Positions 45,171-54,165 of a stretch of DNA of 64,000 bases are shown here, one piece after another. A program made the translations under genes and the position numbers. Position 1 is the first letter of the stretch. Each line of letters opens with the position of its first letter. This DNA is from Saprospiraceae bacterium. GTDB taxonomy: Bacteria > Bacteroidota > Bacteroidia > Chitinophagales > Saprospiraceae. The stretch lies in the NCBI GenBank assembly GCA_020850225.1, contig JADZFD010000026.1, forward strand, positions 16,126-80,125, written 5' to 3'. The notes under the pieces were generated by a model. It did no database searches. It was not told the origin of the DNA and saw only the letters and a program-made list of their open reading frames with translations.

Positions 45171-46495
45171 GACTTTCTTCTTTCTTTTATTAATTTATAA
45201 ACCGGATAGCTCACAGCCAGAAAAATCAAGGCATATTTACTGCTGTTAAGATCACTGTAAACAGCACCAACAAGGAATAGACAGGACACTGCAATAAGTA
45301 TATACGGTAGTACAGGGAACATTGGTGCTTTATACGGTCTGTCAAGTTCAGGTTCCTTATAACGCATTTGTATAAGTGCGGCAAACCCTGCTATATAACT
45401 CATCACAAAGAAAAAAGTAGCAATATCCGAAAGTATACTACATGTATCCTTCCCACTAAGTATTAGAAGAACTGATAGGGAAACCGTTATCAATGTAGCC
45501 AGATATGGGTTGCCTTTAAGATTAACTATGGTACTTATTTTGAAAAACAAATTATCTCTTCCCATACTGTAGATAATTCGTGGTGCAAACATAATCTGGG
45601 CATTTGTGATACTCAAAATGGACACCATCAGAAAGATGGTAATTAATTTACCATATCCGGGTCCAAAAATATAAGTTATTGTATCTGCTGCAGCGAGTTT
45701 GGATTGTGTCAGCAAGTCCATAGGTAATACATAAAGAATAGCAGAATTTATCAGTAAATACATTGTAATAATCAGAATAACACCCGTTTTCATGGATTTG
45801 GGAAGTGTTTTGGAAGGATCTGTATTCTCTTCTGTAAAATAGGAAGCAGTATGCCAACCATCGTAAGTATAGAAGATAGCCTGGAGGGAAGTTATAACGC
45901 CTATAATCGTTATGGATCCTGAAGTGGATTCAACTGTATTTCTGACAGCTTGTGCTGTAGGTGCCTGTCCGAATACAAAACAGATACCGACAAATATTAG
46001 CAGACTTATAGCATTGGTAACAGTAATAACTTCTTGAGAATATCCGGATACCTTAGTGCCAAAAAGATGAAAAACCATCAATAATAGCAAGAGACCAATG
46101 GCTATAACCCGTAGCATTGTATCTGTCTCAGGTATGATTAAAGCAACGTATTCACTAAAGGTGTATGCTCCGAATCCCAGGGCGGCCACTGTACCCAGCC
46201 AACTGGTGATGCCCGTAACAAATCCGATATAGTCTCCGAATGCCCTTCTTGCATAAACATACCAGGAGCCGGCCTGTGGCATGGAAACGGATAGCTCAAT
46301 GACACATAATACGCCCAAAAAGGCGTAAATTCCAACAACTAACCATAACAAAAGAATCATCCATGGATTTCCAATCATAGATGCTATTAAGCCCGGTTTT
46401 CTAAGTATTCCGGTACCAATCGTACCGCCAACCGTTATAGCTATTCCAAATCCCAATCCCAATAACTTCAATAAATGGTGCTGTTTCTGGCTCAT
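45167..46495 (-). CDS. APC-family amino acid permease
   Basis: This 442-residue protein has about 12 hydrophobic helices and the APC start GGTIGTGILRKPG in helix 1 (substrate backbone-binding glycine-rich unwound region). Substrate specificity is unknown. It stands alone and ends inside the LOG gene's stop. Confidence 0.88.
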   Translation of the reverse strand: MSQKQHHLLKLLGLGFGIAITVGGTIGTGILRKPGLIASMIGNPWMILLLWLVVGIYAFLGVLCVIELSVSMPQAGSWYVYARRAFGDYIGFVTGITSWLGTVAALGFGAYTFSEYVALIIPETDTMLRVIAIGLLLLLMVFHLFGTKVSGYSQEVITVTNAISLLIFVGICFVFGQAPTAQAVRNTVESTSGSITIIGVITSLQAIFYTYDGWHTASYFTEENTDPSKTLPKSMKTGVILIITMYLLINSAILYVLPMDLLTQSKLAAADTITYIFGPGYGKLITIFLMVSILSITNAQIMFAPRIIYSMGRDNLFFKISTIVNLKGNPYLATLITVSLSVLLILSGKDTCSILSDIATFFFVMSYIAGFAALIQMRYKEPELDRPYKAPMFPVLPYILIAVSCLFLVGAVYSDLNSSKYALIFLAVSYPVYKLIKERRKS

Positions 46496-46613
46496 ATTAT
46501 ATATTTAGGGTAAATTTAATATGAATATACCATAACATGTACGGTTATTACCTGTCTTTTTTATAGAAAAAGTAAATACTGACTAACCTGAAAAAATATA
46601 TATCAAACCAAAA

Positions 46614-47330
46614 CTATTGTAGCCACTTACGCATTTGGTTGATGACAGCCGAAATATCCTTAGGTACGTCACAGTTGATTTCAATATTTTTACCTGTTAC
46701 AGCATGTTTAAAACAGAGTCTGTGTGCATGTAGTGGCTGTCGGCTAAGTAAGGGTAGTTCATCTTTATATTTACTGAGATTCATTTTCTTATGCTTTATC
46801 TCAGACAAGTAAAAGGCTTCGCGGTTTCCATAGAGTGAATCTACTATCAAAGGATGACCCAGATACTGCATATGTACCCGTACCTGATGCATCCTGCCTG
46901 TACGTATACGAATATGAAGCAGAGAGTATTGTCCGTAGGAATGCATAATTTTATAATCCGTGATGGATGCTTTTCCTCTTTTATGGACGAGCATTTTACC
47001 TCTTGTGATGGTTGATTCAGTGATCGGTACATCTATGCGGCCTGATTCAGGATATGGAATGCCATCTACAATAGCGGTATAGTATTTCTCTACTTTATGC
47101 GATTGAAAAAGCTCAGACATCCAATAATGGCTTTCTGCATTTTTTGCAAACAGATTGATACCACTCGTAAATTTGTCAATACGATGCACAGGTATGATAT
47201 CCGGATATACTGGTTTAAGCATAGCCATCAGATTGGGTATTTCAGGATTGAAACGATCGGGTATAGTGAGTACACCGGCAGGTTTGTTTATGGCAATCAG
47301 ATATTCATCCTCGAACAGGATTTCGGGCAT
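46614..47330 (-). CDS. RluA-family pseudouridine synthase
   Basis: The catalytic block VHRIDKFTSGINLFAKN contains the active-site Asp (HRID in place of the commoner HRLD). RTGRMHQVRVHMQYLGHP and the late LHAHRLCFKH block complete the family pattern. No S4 domain is present. I take the ATG at 47330 rather than an upstream TTG. It isomerises a uridine in rRNA or tRNA; the target is not readable. It follows the ribF-glycosyltransferase gene by 16 nt. Confidence 0.9.
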   Translation of the reverse strand: MPEILFEDEYLIAINKPAGVLTIPDRFNPEIPNLMAMLKPVYPDIIPVHRIDKFTSGINLFAKNAESHYWMSELFQSHKVEKYYTAIVDGIPYPESGRIDVPITESTITRGKMLVHKRGKASITDYKIMHSYGQYSLLHIRIRTGRMHQVRVHMQYLGHPLIVDSLYGNREAFYLSEIKHKKMNLSKYKDELPLLSRQPLHAHRLCFKHAVTGKNIEINCDVPKDISAVINQMRKWLQ

Positions 47331-47346
47331 ATTTTTTTTCAAGCAC

Positions 47347-49329
47347 TTAAAATTTTAATTGGCTGAATTTTTTTCTGCCTTCTACAAAATATTTATATAC
47401 GATAGAACCGTAGTATTTACCATTATTATTAGGAGCGTCAATTTTTACTTTTCTTATACATTGATATTCCTTATTACGTCTTTCAATTACCAATGGCAGA
47501 TGTATATAAAATGACATATGTGCCCGTATTACAGCCAGTGTAGATTTTGGTTTTTTATCGGTCAGAAATTTTAATCCGGCTATACCATCCAGTATCAACC
47601 GTATAGGAATTAACCACAGCAGGGATGTAAGGTTTACATTTTTAGTAACCAGATACAGGTTGTTTCTGAAATTGAGAAAATCTTTTCGGGGATTCTGATA
47701 ATCCAGCGTACTGCCACCGAGGTGATATACAACACTGGAAGGAAGGCAATGTATACTGAAGCCAGCCTGTTTCATCCTCCAGCAAAGGTCTATTTCTTCC
47801 TGATGTGCAAAAAAACCGCCATCAAAACCTTCCAGATCTTTAAATAATTTAGTTCTTGTTACCATGGCAGCACCACTTGCCCAGAATATTTCAACTGGTT
47901 CCTGATATTGCTTTTCGTCTTTTTCGATAGTGTTGAATATGCGCCCTCTGCAAAATGGGTATCCGAGTGCATCAATATAACCTCCAGCAGCGCCTGCATA
48001 TTCAAAATAATTTTTGTCTTCCAGAGACTTAATGACAGGTTGTACCGCACCGATAGATTTGTTAGCTTTCATGGCATCCAGAATGGGATCAAGCCAGTTT
48101 TCAGTAACCTGAACATCCGTATTGACAAAAACCACAAACTCAGTATCAATATCCTTCAGTCCTTTATTGTATCCTTCAGCATATCCGTAATTTTTTAACA
48201 ATTCGGTTACTTTGATTTCAGGATACCACTCACGCACAAAATCCATGGACAAATCATCGGAATTATTGTCGATGACAACTATATCAGCTTTGTATCTTGA
48301 TGTGCTGTAATGCATCATCGGCAGATAGGATTCGAGCAATTCAACACCATTGTAGTTGAGAATAGCTATGGTTACGTCGGCAGGATCTTCATCGTTTTTT
48401 TTTAATTCAGCCAAGACTTCCCTGGCTTGATGTTCGTCTTTCTGAATCTGGATTTTCATTTCTTCGATAGAATCGAATTTTTTATCCGTTCTCAGTAATT
48501 TTTGAACATATACACATATGTTTTTATTGTAGATATTCTGATTGAATTCAAAAAGATTGATTTCAATATTATCATGTATCTGATCTGAAACAGTTGGCCT
48601 TTTGCCTATATACATCATCCCATCAAACAGAACATCGTCGACCTTAATCCGGACTGCATAAATTCCTTCTTTAGGTATGAGTTTGCTTTTGTCACCAATT
48701 TGAAGATTGGCAGTCGGATAACCTATTTGCGCTCCGATTTTATCACCATGAACTACCTTACCCGTAAGGATATACGGATATCCCAGATACTCTGCTGCTT
48801 CCTGCATTTCTCCTTCCTGAACACAGTTTCTGATGCGTGTACTACTTATCGCTATGTCTTCAATATCCTGAACAGGTATTTCGATGACTTTAAAGTTGGA
48901 TTGATATTCCTTTAGCAAGGTAATGTCTCCATTGCGATTCAGGCCAAACCGATGATCATAACCTATGACAACGTAAGCAGGATTAAAACTGCCAATAATA
49001 AATTTCTCGATATACTCTCTGGGCATTTGACGAGAAAACTCAAAGGTAAAAGGAACAATTACAACATTCTGAATTCCTGCTTCCCTGAGTAAGGTCAATT
49101 TTTCATCGATGGTAGTCAGTACACTGATAATACTTGTTGATGGGTCAAGCACATTTCTCGGATGCGGATAAAATGTAATGACGATACTTTCACCATTAGT
49201 TTCGTCAGCAAGCTCTCTGACACGGTTCAGGATTTTTTTGTGTCCCGAGTGGATACCATCAAATGATCCTATAGTTATGACAGCTTTTTTAAACGAAGGT
49301 AGATCTTGAATATCTCTGAATATGTTCAT
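47347..49329 (-). CDS. ribF: RibF (riboflavin kinase/FAD synthetase) fused to a family 2 glycosyltransferase
   Basis: From MNIFRDI, residues 1-310 are a complete RibF: FAD synthetase domain (ITIGSFDGIHSGHKKIL, GYDHRFG, SSTRIR) and riboflavin kinase domain (GKVVHGDKIGAQIGYPTANL, PKEGIYAVRI). Residues 320-660 are a GT-A glycosyltransferase (IAILNYNG, VVIDNNSDD, VNTDVQV, GAAMVTR, HQEEIDLCWRM) with a hydrophobic C-terminal segment near WLIPIRLILDGIAGL. The junction is an A9 tract. No start codon exists for a separate glycosyltransferase, which supports a genuine single reading frame. The RibF part makes FMN and FAD; the glycan acceptor is unknown. Confidence 0.87.
   Translation of the reverse strand: MNIFRDIQDLPSFKKAVITIGSFDGIHSGHKKILNRVRELADETNGESIVITFYPHPRNVLDPSTSIISVLTTIDEKLTLLREAGIQNVVIVPFTFEFSRQMPREYIEKFIIGSFNPAYVVIGYDHRFGLNRNGDITLLKEYQSNFKVIEIPVQDIEDIAISSTRIRNCVQEGEMQEAAEYLGYPYILTGKVVHGDKIGAQIGYPTANLQIGDKSKLIPKEGIYAVRIKVDDVLFDGMMYIGKRPTVSDQIHDNIEINLFEFNQNIYNKNICVYVQKLLRTDKKFDSIEEMKIQIQKDEHQAREVLAELKKNDEDPADVTIAILNYNGVELLESYLPMMHYSTSRYKADIVVIDNNSDDLSMDFVREWYPEIKVTELLKNYGYAEGYNKGLKDIDTEFVVFVNTDVQVTENWLDPILDAMKANKSIGAVQPVIKSLEDKNYFEYAGAAGGYIDALGYPFCRGRIFNTIEKDEKQYQEPVEIFWASGAAMVTRTKLFKDLEGFDGGFFAHQEEIDLCWRMKQAGFSIHCLPSSVVYHLGGSTLDYQNPRKDFLNFRNNLYLVTKNVNLTSLLWLIPIRLILDGIAGLKFLTDKKPKSTLAVIRAHMSFYIHLPLVIERRNKEYQCIRKVKIDAPNNNGKYYGSIVYKYFVEGRKKFSQLKF
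48395..48403 (-). other. A9 tract at the RibF-glycosyltransferase junction
   Basis: The coding strand reads GAATT-A9-CGATGA. Nine A keeps the fusion frame; ten A stops at once (LKKKR then TGA), giving a normal-length RibF; eight A stops nine codons later. Confidence 0.8.
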
Positions 49330-49359
49330 GGGTAGAAAACGCCTCTTTCTGTATTTGTG

Positions 49360-49367
49360 CAAAATTA
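49360..49367 (-). promoter_or_regulatory. -7 element (TAATTTTG) for ribF
   Basis: A minus-strand TAnnTTTG match lies 30 nt before the chosen ribF start. Confidence 0.5.
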
Positions 49368-49476
49368 AGGTTATTTCACAAAATTATATTTTATTGTAAA
49401 CAATTAACAAGTATTTAAACTTTATATAGAGAGCATTATAATAAATGCTTTATTATTGAATAAATTAAAGTTAGTA

Positions 49477-50571
49477 ATGATTGATAATAATATGGTGGTC
49501 GCTGCTTTGCGAAATGTGAAAGATCCCAAAACAGGCAGAGATATCATCAGTGCACGAATGGTTGAGGATTTTAAAATCAATGGTGATTTTATATCATTCT
49601 CTATCGTATTGAATTCCAATGAACAGGATATCAAATCTTCCCTGAATTTCGCATGTATGGAACAGATATCGGCTATTTATCCGCAGGCTGAAGTTGATAT
49701 CCATCTTAAAATCAATAGTACATCACATCCGGATGATGAAGGTGTCTTGCCACAGGTTAAGAATATTATAGCTGTAGGTTCCGGAAAAGGTGGTGTCGGC
49801 AAATCAACTGTTTCTGTAAATTTAGCCGTTGCACTGGCTAATGAAGGTTACAAGGTTGGCCTCATAGATGCGGATTTGTACGGGCCATCCATACCGACGA
49901 TGATGGGGTTGGTAGGACAACGCCCTAAGGTGGAATTGCTTTATGGTAAGCACAAACTGATACCTTTGAAAGCACATGGAGTAGAGGTGATGTCGATAGG
50001 ATTTATCATAGAACCTGAACAGGCTGTTGTACTTAGGGGACCCAGACTTGCTGGGTTAATCAAGCAGTTTATTCAAGACTGTATGTGGCCGGATCTGGAC
50101 TTTCTTGTGATAGACTTGCCTCCCGGAACGGGCGATATACAACTGACTCTGGTACAAACTGTTCCGGTGACGGGAGCAATTATGGTTACAACACCTCAGG
50201 AAGTAGCTGTGATAGACGCTGTCAAAGCTATGAACATGTTTCTTCTGCCCAATGTGAATGTTCCTATATTGGGAGTTGTTGAAAATATGAGTTGGTTTAC
50301 ACCTGCTGAACTCCCGGATAACAAGTATTATATTTTCGGTAGTGGAGGTGGAAAGCAATTGGCAGACTATGCAGAGACTGAATTGCTGGGACAGATTCCC
50401 ATAGTTCAAAGTGTGAGGGAGGCTGGAGATAATGGAACTCCCGTAGCAGCTAACACGGAACATATGATTCATGCTGCGTTTAAAAAACTTGCATTGAACA
50501 CCGTTTCCAGTGTCAATACCAGAAATGCGCAGCATGCACCAACTAAAATTGTGGAGATAAAACATGGTTAA
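49477..50571 (+). CDS. mrp: Mrp/ApbC-type Fe-S cluster carrier ATPase
   Basis: The N-terminal MIP18/DUF59-like domain (about 1-90) is followed by a deviant P-loop ATPase (GSGKGGVGKSTVSVNLA, DADLYGPSIPTMMG, DLPPGTGD). The cluster-holding CxxC usually after ENMS is absent; the segment reads WFTPAELPDNKYYIFG, a variant I associate with Bacteroidota homologues. I use the ATG at 49477, not the upstream TTG. It likely delivers Fe-S clusters, and a NifU-like scaffold gene follows. Confidence 0.92.
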   Translation: MIDNNMVVAALRNVKDPKTGRDIISARMVEDFKINGDFISFSIVLNSNEQDIKSSLNFACMEQISAIYPQAEVDIHLKINSTSHPDDEGVLPQVKNIIAVGSGKGGVGKSTVSVNLAVALANEGYKVGLIDADLYGPSIPTMMGLVGQRPKVELLYGKHKLIPLKAHGVEVMSIGFIIEPEQAVVLRGPRLAGLIKQFIQDCMWPDLDFLVIDLPPGTGDIQLTLVQTVPVTGAIMVTTPQEVAVIDAVKAMNMFLLPNVNVPILGVVENMSWFTPAELPDNKYYIFGSGGGKQLADYAETELLGQIPIVQSVREAGDNGTPVAANTEHMIHAAFKKLALNTVSSVNTRNAQHAPTKIVEIKHG

Positions 50572-50641
50572 TACCAGTGATTCGGGCGGTTTTTAGCGTA
50601 AATAGTCAGATGGAGTGTAAATAAAATTGTAACTTTGTGCT

Positions 50642-50905
50642 ATGATAGATTCAAATGATAAAGTAGATTTGATGGAGCGTATCAATCATGCCTTGGATGA
50701 GATTCGTCCGCATCTGAATGGGGATGGGGGTGATATCGAATTGGTAGATGTCACAGATGATATGATTGTACTGGTCAAATGGATTGGAAATTGTGCTTTT
50801 TGCTCCATGTCAGCTATGACTATGCGGGCTGGGGTAGAACAATCAATCAAAGCTAAATTACCTGAAATGAAAGGTGTTAAAGCTGTAAACGGATACTATA
50901 AATAA
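50642..50905 (+). CDS. NifU-like (NFU) Fe-S scaffold protein
   Basis: This 87-residue protein is a single NFU domain (HLNGDGGDIELVDV) with the cluster-binding pair C51-x-x-C54 in GNCAFCSMS. It hands [4Fe-4S] clusters to target proteins, possibly including the aconitase in this window. It lies 70 nt after mrp, and its stop overlaps the pyrF start by one base. Confidence 0.92.
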   Translation: MIDSNDKVDLMERINHALDEIRPHLNGDGGDIELVDVTDDMIVLVKWIGNCAFCSMSAMTMRAGVEQSIKAKLPEMKGVKAVNGYYK

Positions 50906-51714
50906 TGAACCGACAGAAGCTGATTGAACAGATTCAGGCTAAAAAAAGCTGCCTCTGCATTGGTTTGGATACAGATATCCATAGGATTCCATCACAATTT
51001 AAATCATCTTCGGATCCGGTATTTGAATTTAATAAAGCGATTATTGATGCTACTCACGATCTCTGTGTAGCGTATAAGCCTAATATTGCATTTTACGAAT
51101 CTATGGGTATATCCGGATGGAAGTCGCTGGAGAAGACATTGGATTATATCCCGGATGATATATTTACCATTGCAGATGCCAAGCGTGGAGACATCCTGAA
51201 TACCAGTACTATGTATGCAAAAACGTATTTTGAATATATGGATTTTGATGCAGTTACAGTAGCGCCATATATGGGCAAGGACTCGGTCACTCCGTTTCTG
51301 GAATTTACGGATAAGTGGGTAATCGTACTGGGTCTGACATCCAATGAAGGCAGTGCGGATTTTCAGCAATTGCAACTCAATAGCGGAGAAATGCTATATG
51401 AAAAAGTCATAAAAACGGTACAGCAATGGGGGAATCCTGACAATCTGATGTTTGTAATAGGTGCCACAAGGCATGAAATGCTGGCTGATATCCGTAGCAT
51501 TGCTCCTGACCATTTTTTTCTTATTCCTGGTGTTGGAGCGCAGGGTGGAGATGTTGAACAAGTTATGCTGAACGGCAGAAACAATGATGTGGGTATGTTA
51601 ATCAACTCATCCAGAAACATCATCTATGCAGGAACTGGACATGATTTTCAGGAAATGGCAAGGAGCAGTGCACTAAGTATACAGCATACTATGGCTGGAT
51701 ATATCGGGATGTAG
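50905..51714 (+). CDS. pyrF: Orotidine 5'-phosphate decarboxylase (type 2)
   Basis: This is the last step of UMP synthesis. The catalytic DAKRGDI motif is near residue 92, with the type 2 features of length (269 residues) and LCIGLDTDI near the start. The C-terminal phosphate-binding part reads PGVGAQGGD. It is translationally coupled to the NFU gene (TAATG). Confidence 0.94.
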   Translation: MNRQKLIEQIQAKKSCLCIGLDTDIHRIPSQFKSSSDPVFEFNKAIIDATHDLCVAYKPNIAFYESMGISGWKSLEKTLDYIPDDIFTIADAKRGDILNTSTMYAKTYFEYMDFDAVTVAPYMGKDSVTPFLEFTDKWVIVLGLTSNEGSADFQQLQLNSGEMLYEKVIKTVQQWGNPDNLMFVIGATRHEMLADIRSIAPDHFFLIPGVGAQGGDVEQVMLNGRNNDVGMLINSSRNIIYAGTGHDFQEMARSSALSIQHTMAGYIGM

Positions 51715-51773
51715 CTTTTCACAGTGTATTAGAATTTTTTTGTGGAGCATGTTTGCTTTTATATTCCCCGGTA

Positions 51774-52526
51774 TCATCCGTTTGACTCATTGAGTAAAGT
51801 TGTTCTCTTCTTTATATACTTTATAATTATGTAAAAAATTCCTGTCAGCACGCACATGACTATAAAAAGGTAATTGTAGTCTGTTCTACCCTTTATCAAC
51901 TCTCCGGATACATTAAATACACAAAAAATCAGAAATAATGCAAACAGGCCGTTTTTCTCTGATTTAAGTACTTTCTTCCAGTTAAATGATAAATTCGATT
52001 TTGTATATAAGTGGAATGCCGGAATGAATGCAGGTACTTTATCAGACCAGGAAAGGTATTCTTCACCAAATTTTTTGCGCAGATATTGTTCTTCTGCAAA
52101 CATAATTCGCTCATAATACACCCAATACAGCAAAATAAAAGCAATGATGAACCAAAAATTTCCAGTTAACAACGCCACTGCAGCCCACATTAAAAAATTT
52201 CCAACATAGAGTGGATGTCTGACAATAGAATACATACCTGTTGTATTGACTGTATCGGCTACCTGTCCTTGTTTGGTATTTCTTCCTGAAGTGTTTTGCT
52301 GTGCATACCCCACTGTAATTACACGGATATATACACCTGTCAAACCAATTAAGAGTGCAAACATATCGTAGTAGAACTCATAAGGTGCTTGTTCAAGTAT
52401 TGATGCTGGATACAATTCAGATTGTAAATATAATACCATACCGACAGCCAGGAATATCAGGGGCAAATAACTCCTGTGTTTAAATAACCAGTTTCCCTGT
52501 TGTTCCATTTCTTCCTGTAATGCCAT
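51774..52526 (-). CDS. ICMT/phospholipid-methyltransferase-like membrane protein
   Basis: This 250-residue protein has about six hydrophobic segments and the SAM-binding region of isoprenylcysteine carboxyl methyltransferase-like proteins (GMYSIVRHPLYVGNFLMW, with RHPxY as the hallmark). The acidic tail block EEYLSWSDKVPAFIP is also typical. Substrate is unknown; membrane lipids are likely. Confidence 0.85.
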   Translation of the reverse strand: MALQEEMEQQGNWLFKHRSYLPLIFLAVGMVLYLQSELYPASILEQAPYEFYYDMFALLIGLTGVYIRVITVGYAQQNTSGRNTKQGQVADTVNTTGMYSIVRHPLYVGNFLMWAAVALLTGNFWFIIAFILLYWVYYERIMFAEEQYLRKKFGEEYLSWSDKVPAFIPAFHLYTKSNLSFNWKKVLKSEKNGLFALFLIFCVFNVSGELIKGRTDYNYLFIVMCVLTGIFYIIIKYIKKRTTLLNESNG

Positions 52527-52654
52527 TGTATTGGGGTTTTTAATAAATTTATTTTTTTAAATATTTATGACAAATGATATATTAAGAAAGGATACCTGCC
52601 TGTTTGGAATTCCTGTCATCTTTATGATAAATTGTTTGTTACTTCCAGGATTTT

Positions 52655-53071
52655 TTATTGTGGATGGTTTTTCAATGAATCCAGTGTTTTTTTTGCATCT
52701 TCCATTGCCTTATACATCTGATTTCTGACTTCAGTAATTTTGATTTTTTCAGATTCGAGGTAGGCTGCTTCCTGAACTTTATTTTCGGGCAATTTAAACA
52801 TGGCCATCCAACTCATCATAGCATCATCGGCTTCATTCAGGGATTTGATCTGAGTTCCTGTAATCACCGAATTTTCAGGAGTACCTGCATCTTCAAGTTG
52901 CTTTTTTAGCCGGTGTATCGTTGCCATTTCAGGCATTACTTCATCATGTATGGCCATTACCTCGTCAAACAACGAAGTAGATTGTGAAACAGGTGCTTCT
53001 GCTGTGTCTCCGGACTTGGATTTGCAAGCAGACAACATAGTTGTCAAAAATAAAATCAGGATTAGTCTCAT
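52655..53071 (-). CDS. Putative lipoprotein, helical, viral-A-type-inclusion-like
   Basis: From MRLILILFLTTMLSAC the lipobox Cys is clear. The body is helical and acidic (EVMAIHDEVMPEMATIHRLK, then MMSWMAMFKLPE), ending in another helix. It is a small family of Bacteroidota lipoproteins that I recognise only loosely. Function is unknown. Confidence 0.7.
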   Translation of the reverse strand: MRLILILFLTTMLSACKSKSGDTAEAPVSQSTSLFDEVMAIHDEVMPEMATIHRLKKQLEDAGTPENSVITGTQIKSLNEADDAMMSWMAMFKLPENKVQEAAYLESEKIKITEVRNQMYKAMEDAKKTLDSLKNHPQ

Positions 53072-53095
53072 ATGAAAATATGTTGTTAAACTATG

Positions 53096-53103
53096 CAAAA
53101 TTA
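53096..53103 (-). promoter_or_regulatory. -7 element (TAATTTTG) for the helical lipoprotein
   Basis: A minus-strand TAnnTTTG match lies 24 nt before the start chosen for this gene. Confidence 0.5.
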
Positions 53104-53205
53104 CTTATAATAGTTGAAATAGTCAAAAATAAATCACCAGTAATTTACCGGAAATGGGAAATAATTTGTGTGTGGACTCAATAAAATATAACGGCAATTA
53201 TAAAT

Positions 53206-53249
53206 AAAAAGGAGTATCCAAATACAAAATATTCGGGCACTCCTTTTTT
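53206..53249 (-). terminator. Terminator of the double-domain metal-binding lipoprotein gene
   Basis: AAAAAGGAGT and ACTCCTTTTTT arms form an A/T-flanked hairpin that reads into T residues on the minus strand. Confidence 0.75.
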
Positions 53250-53342
53250 ATCTTATTACTGCTTACCAAGTATTACAACAAATGGTGTTTATATATATCT
53301 GCAATAGCACTATATATAATTCAGCTGATATTTTTAACAGAA

Positions 53343-53855
53343 TTACTTGTTGTGAAATGCCTGGTTATGAGCCATTGGTTTACTGCAAACCGGACAATTA
53401 CCAGCATTGTCCCCATGTCCACCCTTACATCCTGCTTTACACACATAATGATACACTTTGCCATCAGCACCAGCAGGAACATTTATATTTTCAACCTGAG
53501 GCTGCTGTAAATCCAAAGGCTGAATCTGATCCGGTGTTGGATTTGGAACAGCCTGCGGTGTCTGAGGTGTTTGTGTTGCCTGATTTTCAGGTAGGTCGTG
53601 CCAGGCCTGATTATGCGTCAGTTGTTTTCCACAAACCGGACAATTACCCGCATTGTTGGAATGTCCGCCTACACATTTATCCGGGCAAACATAGTGATAA
53701 ACACCACTACTTGAAGCAGTAGGTGTACTGCCGGTTACCTGACCAGCCTGGTCTGTTGATGCAGGATTCTGACCTGATGCTTCAGATGATTTGTTTTCTG
53801 TTTTACAACTGAACATAAATAAAACTGTAACAACTATTACCCAATATTTTTTCAT
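53343..53855 (-). CDS. Lipoprotein with two heavy-metal-binding-type domains
   Basis: After a lipobox (VTVLFMFSC) and a Ser/Gly/Gln linker come two copies of a ~36-residue Cys/His module. Copy 1 reads YHYVCPDKCVGGHSNNAG then CPVCGKQLTHNQAWH, and copy 2 reads YHYVCKAGCKGGHGDNAG then CPVCSKPMAHNQAFH. A Pro/Gln-rich linker separates them. The YHYVCP..CPVCG pattern resembles the heavy-metal-binding domain of CusB/CzcB adaptors. It probably binds Cu, Zn or Ag in the periplasm. An internal duplication is clear. Confidence 0.78.
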   Translation of the reverse strand: MKKYWVIVVTVLFMFSCKTENKSSEASGQNPASTDQAGQVTGSTPTASSSGVYHYVCPDKCVGGHSNNAGNCPVCGKQLTHNQAWHDLPENQATQTPQTPQAVPNPTPDQIQPLDLQQPQVENINVPAGADGKVYHYVCKAGCKGGHGDNAGNCPVCSKPMAHNQAFHNK

Positions 53856-53902
53856 TTTCCTTTGATTGATTGTTGTTTATGATTAATTTTTGAATTCAGG
53901 GG

Positions 53903-53910
53903 CAAAAATA
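53903..53910 (-). promoter_or_regulatory. -7 element (TATTTTTG) for the metal-binding lipoprotein
   Basis: A minus-strand TAnnTTTG match lies about 47 nt before the start. Confidence 0.5.
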
Positions 53911-54136
53911 TATTATTTGTATTATATAACCTAATCTACCGGCTTTGTAGGTTTAAGTTTACCTGAATATTTATAGAAATAGCGTCTGTATCAGTGAAAT
54001 GTCTGCCATAATAATCAGGAGTATATCAAGAAGTATTGTACATTTTTAATTTTTAAATCCATAATAATTTGTATCAATGTATAATGTGTTTTTGTACAAT
54101 ATAAAGTACACAATTTTTTCATTGCAATGATTTTAC

Positions 54137-54144
54137 TATCTTTG
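54137..54144 (+). promoter_or_regulatory. -7 element (TATCTTTG) for the deiminase operon
   Basis: The match lies 21 nt before the chosen ATG and inside the longer open frame, arguing for the shorter protein. Confidence 0.6.
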
Positions 54145-54165
54145 CGGAAGATAAAAAATCACTTT

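Noticed and set aside
53282..53722. 146-codon plus-strand ORF opposite the metal-binding lipoprotein
   Set aside because: It is the shadow of the duplicated Cys/His modules on the other strand; its apparent repeats come from the real gene.
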